Origin: Zygnema cylindricum
Lineage: Eukaryota > Streptophyta > Zygnematophyceae > Zygnematales > Zygnemataceae
Assembly: GCA_037447655.1 (NCBI GenBank)
Contig: JBBHKE010000693.1
Location: forward strand, 64,001 to 83,112
Direction: 5' to 3'
Length of the DNA: 19,112 bases
Of the stretch, positions 1-8,025 are shown piece by piece. Below the pieces are notes generated by a model. The model was not told the DNA's origin. It was given only the letters and a program-made list of their open reading frames with translations, and searched no databases. The position numbers and the translations under genes were made by a program. How positions within the stretch are numbered: position 1 is the stretch's first letter; the number at the start of each line of letters is the position of its first letter.

Positions 1-378
1 TCATGCTCACTTGTGATAGCGTCGACATCACTTATTCCAAAACTTTCCGCTCTGGCTTCGCAATTTTTTTTTTGTCTTTTCTAACTCTACTTGCCATCAA
101 ATTACGTCCAAAGATAGTCAAAATTACTAATTTTTAGGGATCTTTCATTTGATATCATTATTGTTGCGTTTCATTCCAAAAATTGTGAGATATATGCAGC
201 ATTGGGAAAGGGAGAGAGAGAGAGAGAGAGAGAGAGGCGCCTTCACGTAGTTCACTTTTGTGAAATGGCATTCGTTGCTCGAGACCCCTCCACGACCCCT
301 GCACAAAAAAAATCCATGACAAGTTGGAAGCGGAGCTTGGGTTTTTTTTTTGTACTCCGCGTTTCCAAAAGCGTGTGA
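1..378. other. Geneless left edge
   Basis: No coding region, RNA gene or recognisable mobile element is visible. The stretch contains a T-run near 65-75, a GA microsatellite at 211-237 and A-runs near 305-312 and 341-350 (as T). Two overlapping open frames on the minus strand are created largely by the GA run (poly Leu-Ser) and are not credible genes. Confidence 0.5.
211..237 (+). repeat. (GA)n microsatellite
   Basis: A near-perfect dinucleotide GA run, with purines on the + strand. It is the first of several GA/GGGA tracts in the window that all have the same strand polarity. Confidence 0.95.
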
Positions 379-485
379 CGCGTGCCACGTCTTCTTATTC
401 ACTTATAACTTGTTACATTAACTAAAATCACCGCGTGCCACGTCTTCTTATTCACTTATAACTTGTTACATTAACTAAAATCACC
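379..485 (+). repeat. Exact 53-bp tandem duplication
   Basis: A 53-bp unit beginning cgcgtgccacgtcttc occurs at 379-431 and again at 432-484 without a mismatch. Both copies end in taactaaaatcac. Perfect identity between copies points to a recent slippage or unequal-exchange event, or to an assembly artefact. No coding function is visible. Confidence 0.95.
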
Positions 486-1086
486 TCAAGAGGTGTTCTC
501 AGTAGAAGTTTGAAGATGAGATGGAGCGACGTCAAAGTTGGTCGAAACGCTCAAGAAGACAAACTGTAGTATATTGAAGTTGGAAGATTGAGCAAATTGT
601 ACTGTGGTGTTTTCATTTTTTTTTGGGTACGGCTGAAGATTTTCTTGTTGGGGGCTAAGTTTTGGAGGAAAACAACAAAAAAAAACTATTACTTTATCAC
701 ATGGGAACATGTCTTTGGGCTGGAGAAGCAGGCACTGAATAGGATTCAGCACCTCCGAAGAATAAGAGGTTTTAGTGGTACAATGATATAGTACGCATTT
801 TTCGTAGCGCGATACAACAACAAATATAGATTTCACATTGAAATTAGTTAATTTTTTATTTTCCTCGACCATTTTCAATATCTCAACTTGAAAACACATG
901 GTACCACTCAAATTAAGACATGCAACTTAACACATAGTACCCGAGGTGACCAAGGCTTTTGTACTACAAAAATATTGTTGCCCGTGCTCGTACAATTACA
1001 AAGACCTTTTGATGTAACCACACTTTAACTAACAGTCGTAGAAAACCTATTTTAGACTTTACAACCTTGTTTTGTAACGTCGAGAA
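486..1086. other. Unassigned stretch with a 141-codon open frame
   Basis: The minus strand is open from 911 to 486 (141 codons) and the plus strand from 588 to 791 (67 codons). Neither translation has a motif or family I recognise. The plus-strand frame has a moderately protein-like end (residues near GLEKQALNRIQHLRRIRG, about 710-765). The minus-strand frame carries long low-complexity stretches from A/T runs. Either could be a decayed exon or chance. Confidence 0.3.
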
Positions 1087-1500
1087 CCTTAAATAGAATT
1101 AATTATACTAAATGTTTTTTTTTCGTTAGTAAAGGTACTGGTAAATAACGTTAATAACTCTAATTTATGGTCATCTTGAAAAGAGTGGTGTACGAACGTG
1201 TCAGACCATACAAAATGGTACTTCGTTAAGTAATAAAGTATGAAACACAGATTAAAATAATCGCGAACGCACGTAAAACTACGCTCAGAATAAAAGGCAA
1301 AATGAGATCACGCCTATTTTAGTGTAAGACATTGATCGCGTATTAATTATACGGGAGAAAACCCAAAATAGAGTTACAAATAAATTAGAGTAAAAGGTTT
1401 TTTTCGGGAACGCTAAAAATCCAAATAAGAGATAATAACACTAATTGTTTTCTTGCACTAAATATTTCTTAACACTAATAGCGAATCACGGTGTACTGTA
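1087..1500 (-). mobile_element. Diverged MITE of the 13.9-16.6 kb family
   Basis: The right end reads aatagcgaatcacggtgtactgta, matching the TIR of the array elements near 14080, 15600 and 16375, and ends at a TA (1499-1500). Inside, the stretch from about 1180 (gagtggtgtacg, then gtgtcagacc, then caaaatggtac) lines up with the long element at 15054-15609 in the same order and orientation, with many substitutions and small gaps. The left TIR is not clearly preserved, so the left border is approximate. Confidence 0.65.
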
Positions 1501-2530
1501 GTCTACTTTTATGCAATAAAGCAACTGAATCTTGCAACTTTTCGTGACGCGCAGGGGTCTCGAAGGGGTCCACGTCCCCGCAGCCTCTTGTTTTCTCCGC
1601 GCAACCGTATGTTTAGGGTTTCTTTTATCTGTTTTTGTTCTTTTAATATTAAAAAAACAAATAATAAATGACCCTAAACATGTAAATCCTAGTTCACATA
1701 CCTGATCCCGCGAGGTGCTGAAGGTCCCACAAATTTATGGAGACATGTTCCGAACCCATGCTGTACTTTACTGCAATAAAGCGTCAAATATTTGCAATGA
1801 TGAACAACGTGCAAAAGACAGTTTCATTCCGCCGCAAAATCTGGATTTCTAGAAGTTACCATACCTTGCGTCAGTCATATAACGCCCGATTTGCCATCTT
1901 TTCAATTCCAAAAGTGCGTCACTTTTTATTCTAAATTTGGAGGGTGACGTTTTCAAGATTTCCTTTGTAGAGTCAATCCCATATTCTCAACCTGGTGTGA
2001 CCTTGGTGACACACGAACGGATTTCACACGTGGCACCTGGCTAATGCTACGTCGTTCAACTTTAAAAATCCTTGAAAACCTAAAATACTCAAAAAAAACC
2101 CCTTAAAAACCCTAAAAATACCCCTTTTCGACACTTTTCGGGCACTTTGGGAGCACTTCCGTCACTTTGCCATTGTTGTTTGCTTCTTCCACTAATTTTA
2201 AAAACCTTAAATAACCCTGAAAACATAATGACCCACACATGTACAGTATGCCCGTTATAGAGAGCCAAAACGATTTTATGAGAGACAATTCTTCAGTTTT
2301 TTTTGCCAACTTCCAAAGTCTACAATTCATTCTAAATCTCTGCAAGTCCCAAATACAAAATATTATAATTTAAACAGACGAACACTTCTTGTGAATACTG
2401 AAGGAGAGAAACATACATATTTTTTTAGAAAACAAGGGATTTTGTTAAACTAAAGACATGCCATTCATTCTTTCCTTGTCTTTTGAATAACTTCGTGGTA
2501 AAGATACATACACACCATTAGTCGTAAGGA
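1501..2530. other. Geneless AT-rich spacer
   Basis: No gene is supported. Open frames at 1737-1934 (+, 65 codons) and 2112-2345 (-, 77 codons) give no recognisable protein. The stretch includes a telomere-like inverted repeat at 1609-1681 and scattered ccctaaa-like words near 2110-2120. The minus-strand side at about 2400-2530 is expected to hold the 3' UTR of the fucosyltransferase-like gene, but no clear poly(A) signal could be assigned. Confidence 0.4.
1609..1681. repeat. Telomere-motif inverted repeat
   Basis: Perfect 11-bp arms, atgtttagggt (1609-1619) and accctaaacat (1671-1681), flank an A/T-rich loop that contains acaaataataaa. The arms contain the plant telomere word TTTAGGG. A shorter relative with the same loop word lies at 13396-13449, suggesting a small dispersed fold-back sequence and not a chance hairpin. 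Confidence 0.7.
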
Positions 2531-3742
2531 CTAATGCTTAGGAAATTCACATAAAAAAGAATCTCTAGGATTGGAAGTGCCAAATCCATACCTTAACCTT
2601 TCTATGTCGTGAGTGAAAGTGGAACGAGTTGTGCCCACAAAAATAAAAGAATGCACACAAATTAATTTATCTACTTCCGCTTTAAGAAGATTTCGTAAAG
2701 GAGTATCCGCATTCAAAATTGGTAATGCCCATTTCTTATCTCCATTTATTTCGGTTTGTAATTGGACAATTCGTATGCGTTGTCCCTCCAAGTTGGTCAA
2801 GTTGTCTTTGATATAATTTAGCTGAAGACGAGCAAAAAGGAAAAAGAAAGGCAAAAATAGAGATTTTGTTAGCAGAAAAACAACATGAGAAACCTAAAGG
2901 CAGCGCCAATTTTCAAACTCAAGCTAAAGGGACTTCTCAAATCATAATTCTTTTAACAAAACCTCCTATAACTTAATTCCAAACATACAATACATCTACA
3001 AGCTTGTCTGCACCTCTTCAGCATCCGTGTTTGTCGCAATAAAAAAATTTGTGACATTGAAGGTTTGTAATTTCTTTCTTAAACAATCGACAATAACTTC
3101 GACCGAATAAAAGAGTTTGGGATTATTCCCGAAAACTTTTTTAAAATCTCCACGACGAAGATGTACTGCCATGAAACTCTCTCCTTGAAATACATCTTTT
3201 ACAAATTCTTTTCCTATTTCCAAAATAGTGTTATCTGGTTGAACCCCGATATTCGAATGGCATTTATCGGATCGTTTCATTGTGAAGCCACCGAGAGGTA
3301 TAACTTGGTTATATAAAAACTCTCCCATGAACAAAATATGCCCGGACAAATTTCCATAAAATCTTTGAACTTCATCCAATGGGAGATCGTTTCGTCTCTT
3401 GGTCGGCACTTGAGGATTTCGAGTCGAACTTAAAAACTTGATTCTATCCCAAGTTTTAAAAGTTTTAGCAGGATTTGAAAATTTCATCGACCTTGGACAT
3501 GCCTTTTGACAAGTGCAAATAACTTCATCGACAACGATGTCCTTACGATAAATATTTTGATATTCCTTCACTGTCATAATGGTGATGTTTCCGTAACATG
3601 ACCGAAAATAATCAATGTCGAATAACATATGTCGATCATAATGACGATGTATAAAATGTGAATCCATCGTAATAAGTAAAGTCCGGTTAAGAACAGCCGC
3701 ATATTTTAACGCATTAATAAAACAAAAGACACGATTGCTGGC
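2531..3742 (-). CDS. GDP-fucose protein O-fucosyltransferase-like, 3' two exons (5' end missing)
   Basis: Exon A spans 3742 to 3014 (243 codons) and exon B 2821 to 2531 (96 codons plus TAG). The 192-bp intron starts GTGCAG and ends in a pyrimidine-rich tract plus CAG. Both borders are phase 0, giving 339 residues. The intron acceptor before 3742 reads ctcacag, so coding begins well upstream of the first ATG (3667). Visible family features, numbered from the exon A start, are: the early ALKYAAVLNRTLL stretch (about 11-23), the fucosyltransferase signature VHLRRGDF (about 193-200, GDP-fucose binding region), FIATNTD (234-240), and the C-terminal VGTTRSTFTHDIERLR (about 305-320). These match the O-FucT superfamily (PF10250, GT65/68-like), enzymes that transfer fucose from GDP-fucose to Ser/Thr of secretory-pathway proteins. 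There are no internal stops. No signal anchor or upstream exon was recognised between 3743 and about 5300, so the gene may have a long first intron or be a 5'-truncated copy. Confidence 0.8.
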
Positions 3743-4056
3743 CTGTGAGTTTAAAATAGAGAAAAAAAATGAGATAGTACAACCAGACGAGATTAAACGT
3801 AAGTTTTACAATGAAACTACAAAAGAGGTTCACGCAAACTCCCAAAGAGGCTAGAAATAAGCTGACAAAACTATCGCTAAAGTGGTGACATTATTAGAAA
3901 ATACAGCTCAACAAAACCTAGTCCTTTACCGGAAAAACAAAATAAAACCTTAAAAACAATTCAAAACCACTTCCGCAAAAAATAAAGCTATGGAAGTCCC
4001 ATAGTCCGTTAGGAGAAAAAATCATAATCAAAAACCATCAAAACTAGTAAGATAGC
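3743..4056. other. Upstream intron or 5' flank of the fucosyltransferase-like gene
   Basis: Read on the minus strand, this ends in ctctattttaaactcacag, a good plant 3' splice site, so it should be intron. No exon with a frame-compatible GT donor could be picked out in it. It is AT-rich and otherwise featureless. Confidence 0.45.
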
Positions 4057-4129
4057 GGGAAGGGAGAAGAGGGAGAGAAAGGGAGGGAGGGAGAGAAGAG
4101 GGAGAGGGAGAGGGAGAGAGAGAGAGAGA
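4057..4129 (+). repeat. GGGAGA-type purine tract
   Basis: An imperfect run of GGGA and GAGA units, purine on +. Long Pro/Leu/Ser open frames across this and the next tract on the minus strand are products of the repeat. Confidence 0.9.
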
Positions 4130-4256
4130 TCCATACCCGGCCCAATTGGCAATAGGCCATGAGGAAGCGGTGGGGCTGAGGCTTCCAGACGAGGGACCCG
4201 GGAGAGGAGGAGGAGAGAGCTGAGGCTTCATCATATAGAACATTTGTGAAGAAAGA
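4130..4256. other. GC-rich unique island between two GA tracts
   Basis: About 125 bp of non-repetitive, GC-richer sequence with the word gctgaggcttc twice (near 4175 and 4219) and the palindrome ccaattgg. On the minus strand it is open but encodes only a Pro/Ser-rich stretch without a known motif. Origin unknown. Confidence 0.4.
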
Positions 4257-4440
4257 TCTAGAGGGAGAGGGAGAGGAGGGAGAGGGTGAGGGAGAGGGCG
4301 AGGGTGAGGGAGAGGGTGAGGGTGAGGACGAGGGAGAGGGAGAGGGAGAGGAAGAGGGCGATGGAGAGGAAGAGGGAGAGGGATGGGGAAAGAGAGAGGG
4401 AGAGGGAGAGGGGTGGGGAAAGAGAGAGGGAGAGGGAGAG
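4257..4440 (+). repeat. Imperfect (GAGGGA)n tract
   Basis: About 180 bp of six-base-type purine repeats (gagggagagg, gagggtgagg), purine on +. Open frames in all directions encode only Glu/Gly, Arg/Glu or Leu/Ser/Pro repeats and are artefacts. Confidence 0.93.
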
Positions 4441-4990
4441 ACACATTACATCATATTTCACTTCCAATTACTCAAAAACGGTTTATCATAATTATATAAT
4501 TTTTAGTATGTATTTATCTCATAAATCCTAACCAATTATGTTTATTTTGACTTATCGTCTTCTTTTCGTCTTTTCTCTTTACTACTAGATAAGTAATAAT
4601 TTTTTCGACAGTTTCTACACTTTCGTTTTGTGTTTTAAATTTTGATATTTTTAAGGGTTTTCAAAATTATTACTATTCACCTTTACTTTCTTTGTCAGTA
4701 CGAAACTCCACATTTGACTTAATTTATTTTTATTTTTTTCCAGAAACTAGTTTCTTGCGAATCATTACTTGAATCTTTTTCATTAACAGTTTTTCAGTTT
4801 TGGTTTTGGGTCTTCAAAAGGTTTCTAGTGTTTTCTTACTACTGAATAGAATTATATTGAGGGTTTTTTTTTGTGCGTATTAGGGTTTCTTGAGAAAGTT
4901 TTTAAAGTGTAATTCAGAGTTTTTTTACCCAACCAGCTTTTTTATTGGAGGAAAATTCAGATATGTCACCTTAGATTTTCCTGTTTTAGG
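4441..4990. other. Geneless AT-rich spacer
   Basis: T-rich on the + strand with many short T runs and agggtttt words. No open frame, RNA gene or mobile-element end is supported. Confidence 0.5.
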
Positions 4991-4999
4991 GTTCTGAAA

Positions 5000-5104
5000 A
5001 TGTCACGTGTCGTTCTGAGATTGGATTTCGATTCGGCGTCGAATTTTTCCAAAGCTGGCGACGTGGATCCGAGAGCCGAATCTCTCCGGATAAAAACACA
5101 ATGA
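5000..5104 (+). other. Possible small exon in a CpG-rich patch
   Basis: An ATG at 5000 follows a TTTAGGGTTCTG leader-like motif and opens 34 codons (starting MSRVVLRLDFDS) with regular-looking codon use, ending TGA at 5102-5104. After a GT-rich, AT-rich gap the next patch (about 5154-5240, after ttttgtattttag) is again open and carries Cys residues (KCPYVCKDE). The two could be exons of a small gene or its remnant. No donor that avoids the in-frame TGA is convincing, and no family is recognised. Confidence 0.2.
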
Positions 5105-5467
5105 GGGTGTGTCCCCATGTACTTGTAACTTAGCGAAATTATTTTGTATTTTAGCGCGGATCCGCCGGACCCGGTGTTCAAGTGTCCCTATGTCTGTAAG
5201 GACGAAATCGTAACTTACGCTTGTGACGATTTTTTCTGAGTCCCTTCCTTTCCCTATTTATTAGGGTTCCTATTTATCAGGGTGGCGTTCCATCAGACGA
5301 AAAGTGGGGTAGTTTACAGAAATCGGCGCCTATCCGTACTATGCCGTACTGCTTATTTTGTTTTTATGCGCGAACAACATTACAGAAAATCTTGCCAATA
5401 TTCTCCAAAGGTCTGGGAGGTAACAGTGACCGTTGGATTTGTTTTCACGAAGCATTCGCATCGAAAG
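5105..5467. other. Unassigned stretch
   Basis: Overlapping short open frames on both strands (60-70 codons) between about 5282 and 5550 share the same DNA and none is recognisable. There is a short near-duplication of ctatttatt/ctatttatc near 5256-5278. No gene is supported. Confidence 0.4.
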
Positions 5468-5539
5468 TTTCTGTAAATGGTGATGTACCTCGACAAAATG
5501 GTGATGTACTTCGTCGAGGTACATCACCATTTACAGAAA
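5468..5539. repeat. Perfect 27-bp inverted repeat with 18-nt loop
   Basis: The arms at 5468-5494 and 5513-5539 are exact reverse complements over 27 bp. The loop (5495-5512, aaaatggtgatgtacttc) is itself a near copy of the arm's inner part (aaatggtgatgtacctc). The same about 17-base word is thus present three times, twice direct and once inverted. It could be a tiny fold-back element, a slippage product with strand switch, or a small-RNA precursor. No promoter for it is visible. Confidence 0.95.
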
Positions 5540-6230
5540 AAATAAAAAATTGAGCAGCGACACGCTGGATAATGATCATGCGTGTGAAGACGGCAACCAA
5601 CGGAAATCGAAAAATTTCGCACATGATACATCCATTCAAAAATCTTAACCGAAATCACAAAAGCAATCTCGTAACGAACTTTCGTCATGCTATTTTTGTT
5701 AGCGCCCATTCGTCACACTATTTGTGGCAGCGCTCATTTGTCACGCGAAAAAACAGAGTCAAAAACCCTAAAAAAAATGAGCTGGTATCTGACAAGGCGT
5801 CTGCAAAGAGTACAAAAAATATGTCGTACGATGATCTGGTCCACACGTACATGAAACGCAAATGAAGATTTCAAGTTGAAGCTGGTCGGTGATAAAAAAA
5901 AATGACGATTTTATAGATACGATCTTATATTACGTGGTACAATTCATTTTTGAGCACGTGGATTGCAGACTCTGCACGATAGAACATCGTTCAAAATGAA
6001 GCATCCTGTAATGTTCGCCGTACGATTACACAATTTACTCATAGAACATCACCCTTAGTATAGACGCACAATTGCGAAACCTGCGAACGCTAATTCTGGG
6101 TCCAATAATTATTAGAGTTTACAAAACAAATTCGATCGTGATTTCTTGGCCGAAAATCATAAAAGAAAACTGAAAGTACTATTAACGAAAGTGGACTAGA
6201 ATGAGCCACGTCAACTCGCACAAAATTACA
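5540..6230. other. Unassigned stretch with a 97-codon open frame
   Basis: The + strand is open from 5572 to 5865 (97 codons, Lys/Asn/His-rich, ending DDLVHTYMKRK). I recognise no domain. The last third is the most protein-like part, so it may be the tail of a decayed gene. From 5866 to 6230 nothing is recognised beyond AT-rich DNA with short gcgaacgctaat-like words that faintly resemble the MITE family. Confidence 0.25.
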
Positions 6231-6231
6231 T

Positions 6232-6251
6232 TACACCGTGAATCGTAATTA
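6232..6251 (+). mobile_element. MITE terminal fragment
   Basis: The word acaccgtgaatcgtaattag matches the TIR of the 13.9-16.6 kb element family (ACACCGTGAATCGTTATTRG) with one clear difference. It sits at the edge of a GA tract with no matching internal sequence, so it is a fragment or solo end. Confidence 0.55.
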
Positions 6252-6252
6252 G

Positions 6253-6505
6253 TGGGAGAGAGGGAGAGAGAGAGGGAGAGGGAGGGAGAGAGGGAGGGAG
6301 AGAGGGAGGGGGAGAGGAGGGGGAGAGAGGGAGGGAGAGAGGGAGGGAGAGAGAGGGAGGGAGAGAGGAAGAGAGAGAGGGAGGGAGAGAGGGAGAGGGA
6401 GAGGGAGAGAGGGAGAGAGGGAGAGAGGGAGGGGGAGAGGGGGAGGGAGGGAGAGAGGGAGAAAGGGAGGGAGGGAGGGGGGGAGGGGGGGAGGGAGGGA
6501 GGGAG
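6253..6505 (+). repeat. Long GGGAGA/GGGA purine tract with G4-type end
   Basis: About 250 bp of GA-rich repeats, purine on +. The right end (about 6465-6505) becomes GGGA and longer G runs, satisfying the four-G-run pattern for an intramolecular G-quadruplex. An 85-codon Arg/Glu/Gly frame here is a repeat artefact. Confidence 0.93.
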
Positions 6506-7101
6506 TTAGTTAGCAGTGCACGCAGAAGCTATAAAATTGGGAGGAAAAGTGGAGAGTTGGAGGAGACTTAAGGCAAAGAGAGTGAGATCTTTTCGAGATT
6601 TGGGAAGATAGTGACTAGAAAGGAGCTTAACAAGCTTAAAAGAATGGGAGGGCACTTGTCTCTTCAGTTGTCACAGCGGAGAAAGAGTAATGGAGAGAGA
6701 GCAGAAAGAGTAATGGAGAGAGAGCAGGATAGTGAGCGTGAGAGGAGAGAGCACAAGAGAGCAAGAGAGAGGCGGTAACTTTATGAATTAGTTTGGTTGG
6801 TTGTTGGTTCTAATGACTTGTTTATGCATGGATGTTGTTGATGTGTGTTCAGATAATGTCACAAGTTTCTTGGAGGTGCCAAAACAGAACAAGAACATGT
6901 GGATGCCGCATGGAACCTCATCCATTCCCACGACACTTTGTTGCTAGAAGACCGAAAAGTCTAAGAAAGTAAATCGCAAATTATAATCAACATGACCAAT
7001 ATAATTGCGGATTGGAAATGTTGTTGTGCCTCATTGTTCAAAATGGGAGGATAGCTATGAACATAACATGAGTTTAACATATAACATGAAGGAGATGAAT
7101 C
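6506..7101. other. GA-rich flank without a convincing gene
   Basis: A TATAAAA word occurs near 6530. The + strand is open from about 6568 to 6775 with an ATG at 6644 (44 codons, Arg/Glu-rich, starting MGGHLSLQLSQRRKS). The second half is encoded by purine repeats, so it is probably not a gene. The following 6780-7100 region shows no open frame of note. Confidence 0.3.
6680..6725 (+). repeat. Exact 23-bp tandem duplication
   Basis: agaaagagtaatggagagag plus agc occurs at 6680-6702 and is repeated at 6703-6725. It is purine-rich and looks like local slippage next to the long GA tract. Confidence 0.9.
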
Positions 7102-7189
7102 TGGGAATCGTCATTTAAGACTATCCATTCGACATGAAGAAAAAGTGGGAATCGTCATTTAAGACTATCCATTCGACACGAAGAAAAAG
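7102..7189 (+). repeat. 44-bp tandem duplication
   Basis: A 44-bp unit beginning tgggaatcgtcatttaag is repeated at 7102-7145 and 7146-7189 with one visible T/C difference (gacatg versus gacacg). No function is visible. Confidence 0.93.
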
Positions 7190-7283
7190 TGTTGCTTTTC
7201 AGTGGTGCTCTGAGCAAGTCACCTGCTTAAGTAACCTATCATCGTTTCTTTTCACCTTCGGACCCCTTTTTTCTCTTTGAGGC

Positions 7284-7330
7284 TTTTTTCTCCTCTTTCG
7301 GTTTTACCCTAACCGAAAGAGGAGAAAAAA
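7284..7330. repeat. Perfect 20-bp hairpin, 7-nt loop
   Basis: Arm ttttttctcctctttcggtt (7284-7303) pairs exactly with 7311-7330 around the loop ttaccct. Shorter aaccgaag/aaccataaccgaagg words follow to about 7365, suggesting a local duplicated motif. It lies about 100 bp before the copia 5' LTR but is not part of it, since no copy precedes the 3' LTR. Confidence 0.93.
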
Positions 7331-7432
7331 AAACCTAACCATAACCGAAGGGCTTTTACCGAAGGAGCAGTAGTATCGATTTTATCATATTACGCACTTC
7401 CGGTAGTACCGACGCTTTGTTGAAGGGCGAAC

Positions 7433-8023
7433 TATTGAAATATGTGTTTTTCTGTTGTATTTCTCAGTCAGTTTAGGAAAAAAAAAAGTTTTATTACTGA
7501 GGCAGCTAGGCTCTAAACTCTCCCTCTCTAGTCCCCACACTTAACATAGTCACTGGAGACCAGAGAGAGAGAGAGAGAGAGAGAGATCCATGGTTGGCTG
7601 AATAGTTAGAGAAGATGGGGTCAAAGAGGACGAGGGATTGGGTAGGCTTTAACAAAAAGGTTAAGGATCAGCTATGATTTGATCCTGCTCCCTACACTCT
7701 GTTGGAGTAGCCGACCGCCTTAGACTAAAGTCCGGTACCTGTGCAAAGATATATAGGGTTTGATAGCTAATAAAAGAAATACTAGTTGACTAAACCAATT
7801 AACTGGATTCACAAGAAATGTGACCTAAAAAAAGTATAGACGTATGTCCGCGGGTACCGCAATAAATAAATGAATCGAACACATATTAAAAGTCGGTCTG
7901 CGTCGAACGGTTAGTATTCGAGCCGACATCGCGAAATGGTCGCCTCGGCGGTTTATGAGCGTTATGTCACCGGATGACACGTCGCAAAGAACCATAAGGA
8001 AGCAGAATCCCCGGAGAGCATCA
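7433..8023 (+). repeat. 5' LTR of the copia element
   Basis: Begins tattgaaatatg and ends gagcatca where similarity to the second copy stops. It carries a TATATAG word at 7749-7755 in the position expected for an LTR promoter and a (GA)n run at 7562-7587. It has about 19 extra bases near 7615-7635 absent from the 3' copy. The start TATTG may derive from the common TGTTG terminus by a G-to-A change (inference). Confidence 0.85.
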
Positions 8024-8025
8024 AT

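Noticed and set aside
486-911. 141-codon minus-strand frame as a gene
   Set aside because: No recognisable domain and low-complexity stretches from A/T runs. Kept only as an unassigned stretch.
1605-1690. Telomere-like TTTAGGG words as possible interstitial telomere
   Set aside because: Only single, inverted TTTAGGG words are present and no tandem array. It is better described as a small hairpin.
4028-4531. Long Pro/Leu/Ser, Glu/Gly and Arg/Glu open frames on both strands
   Set aside because: All are translations of GA-rich simple repeats. Every frame is open because the repeat lacks stop codons.
6252-6509. 85-codon Arg/Glu/Gly open frame
   Set aside because: Pure GGGAGA repeat, with no unique sequence or family match.
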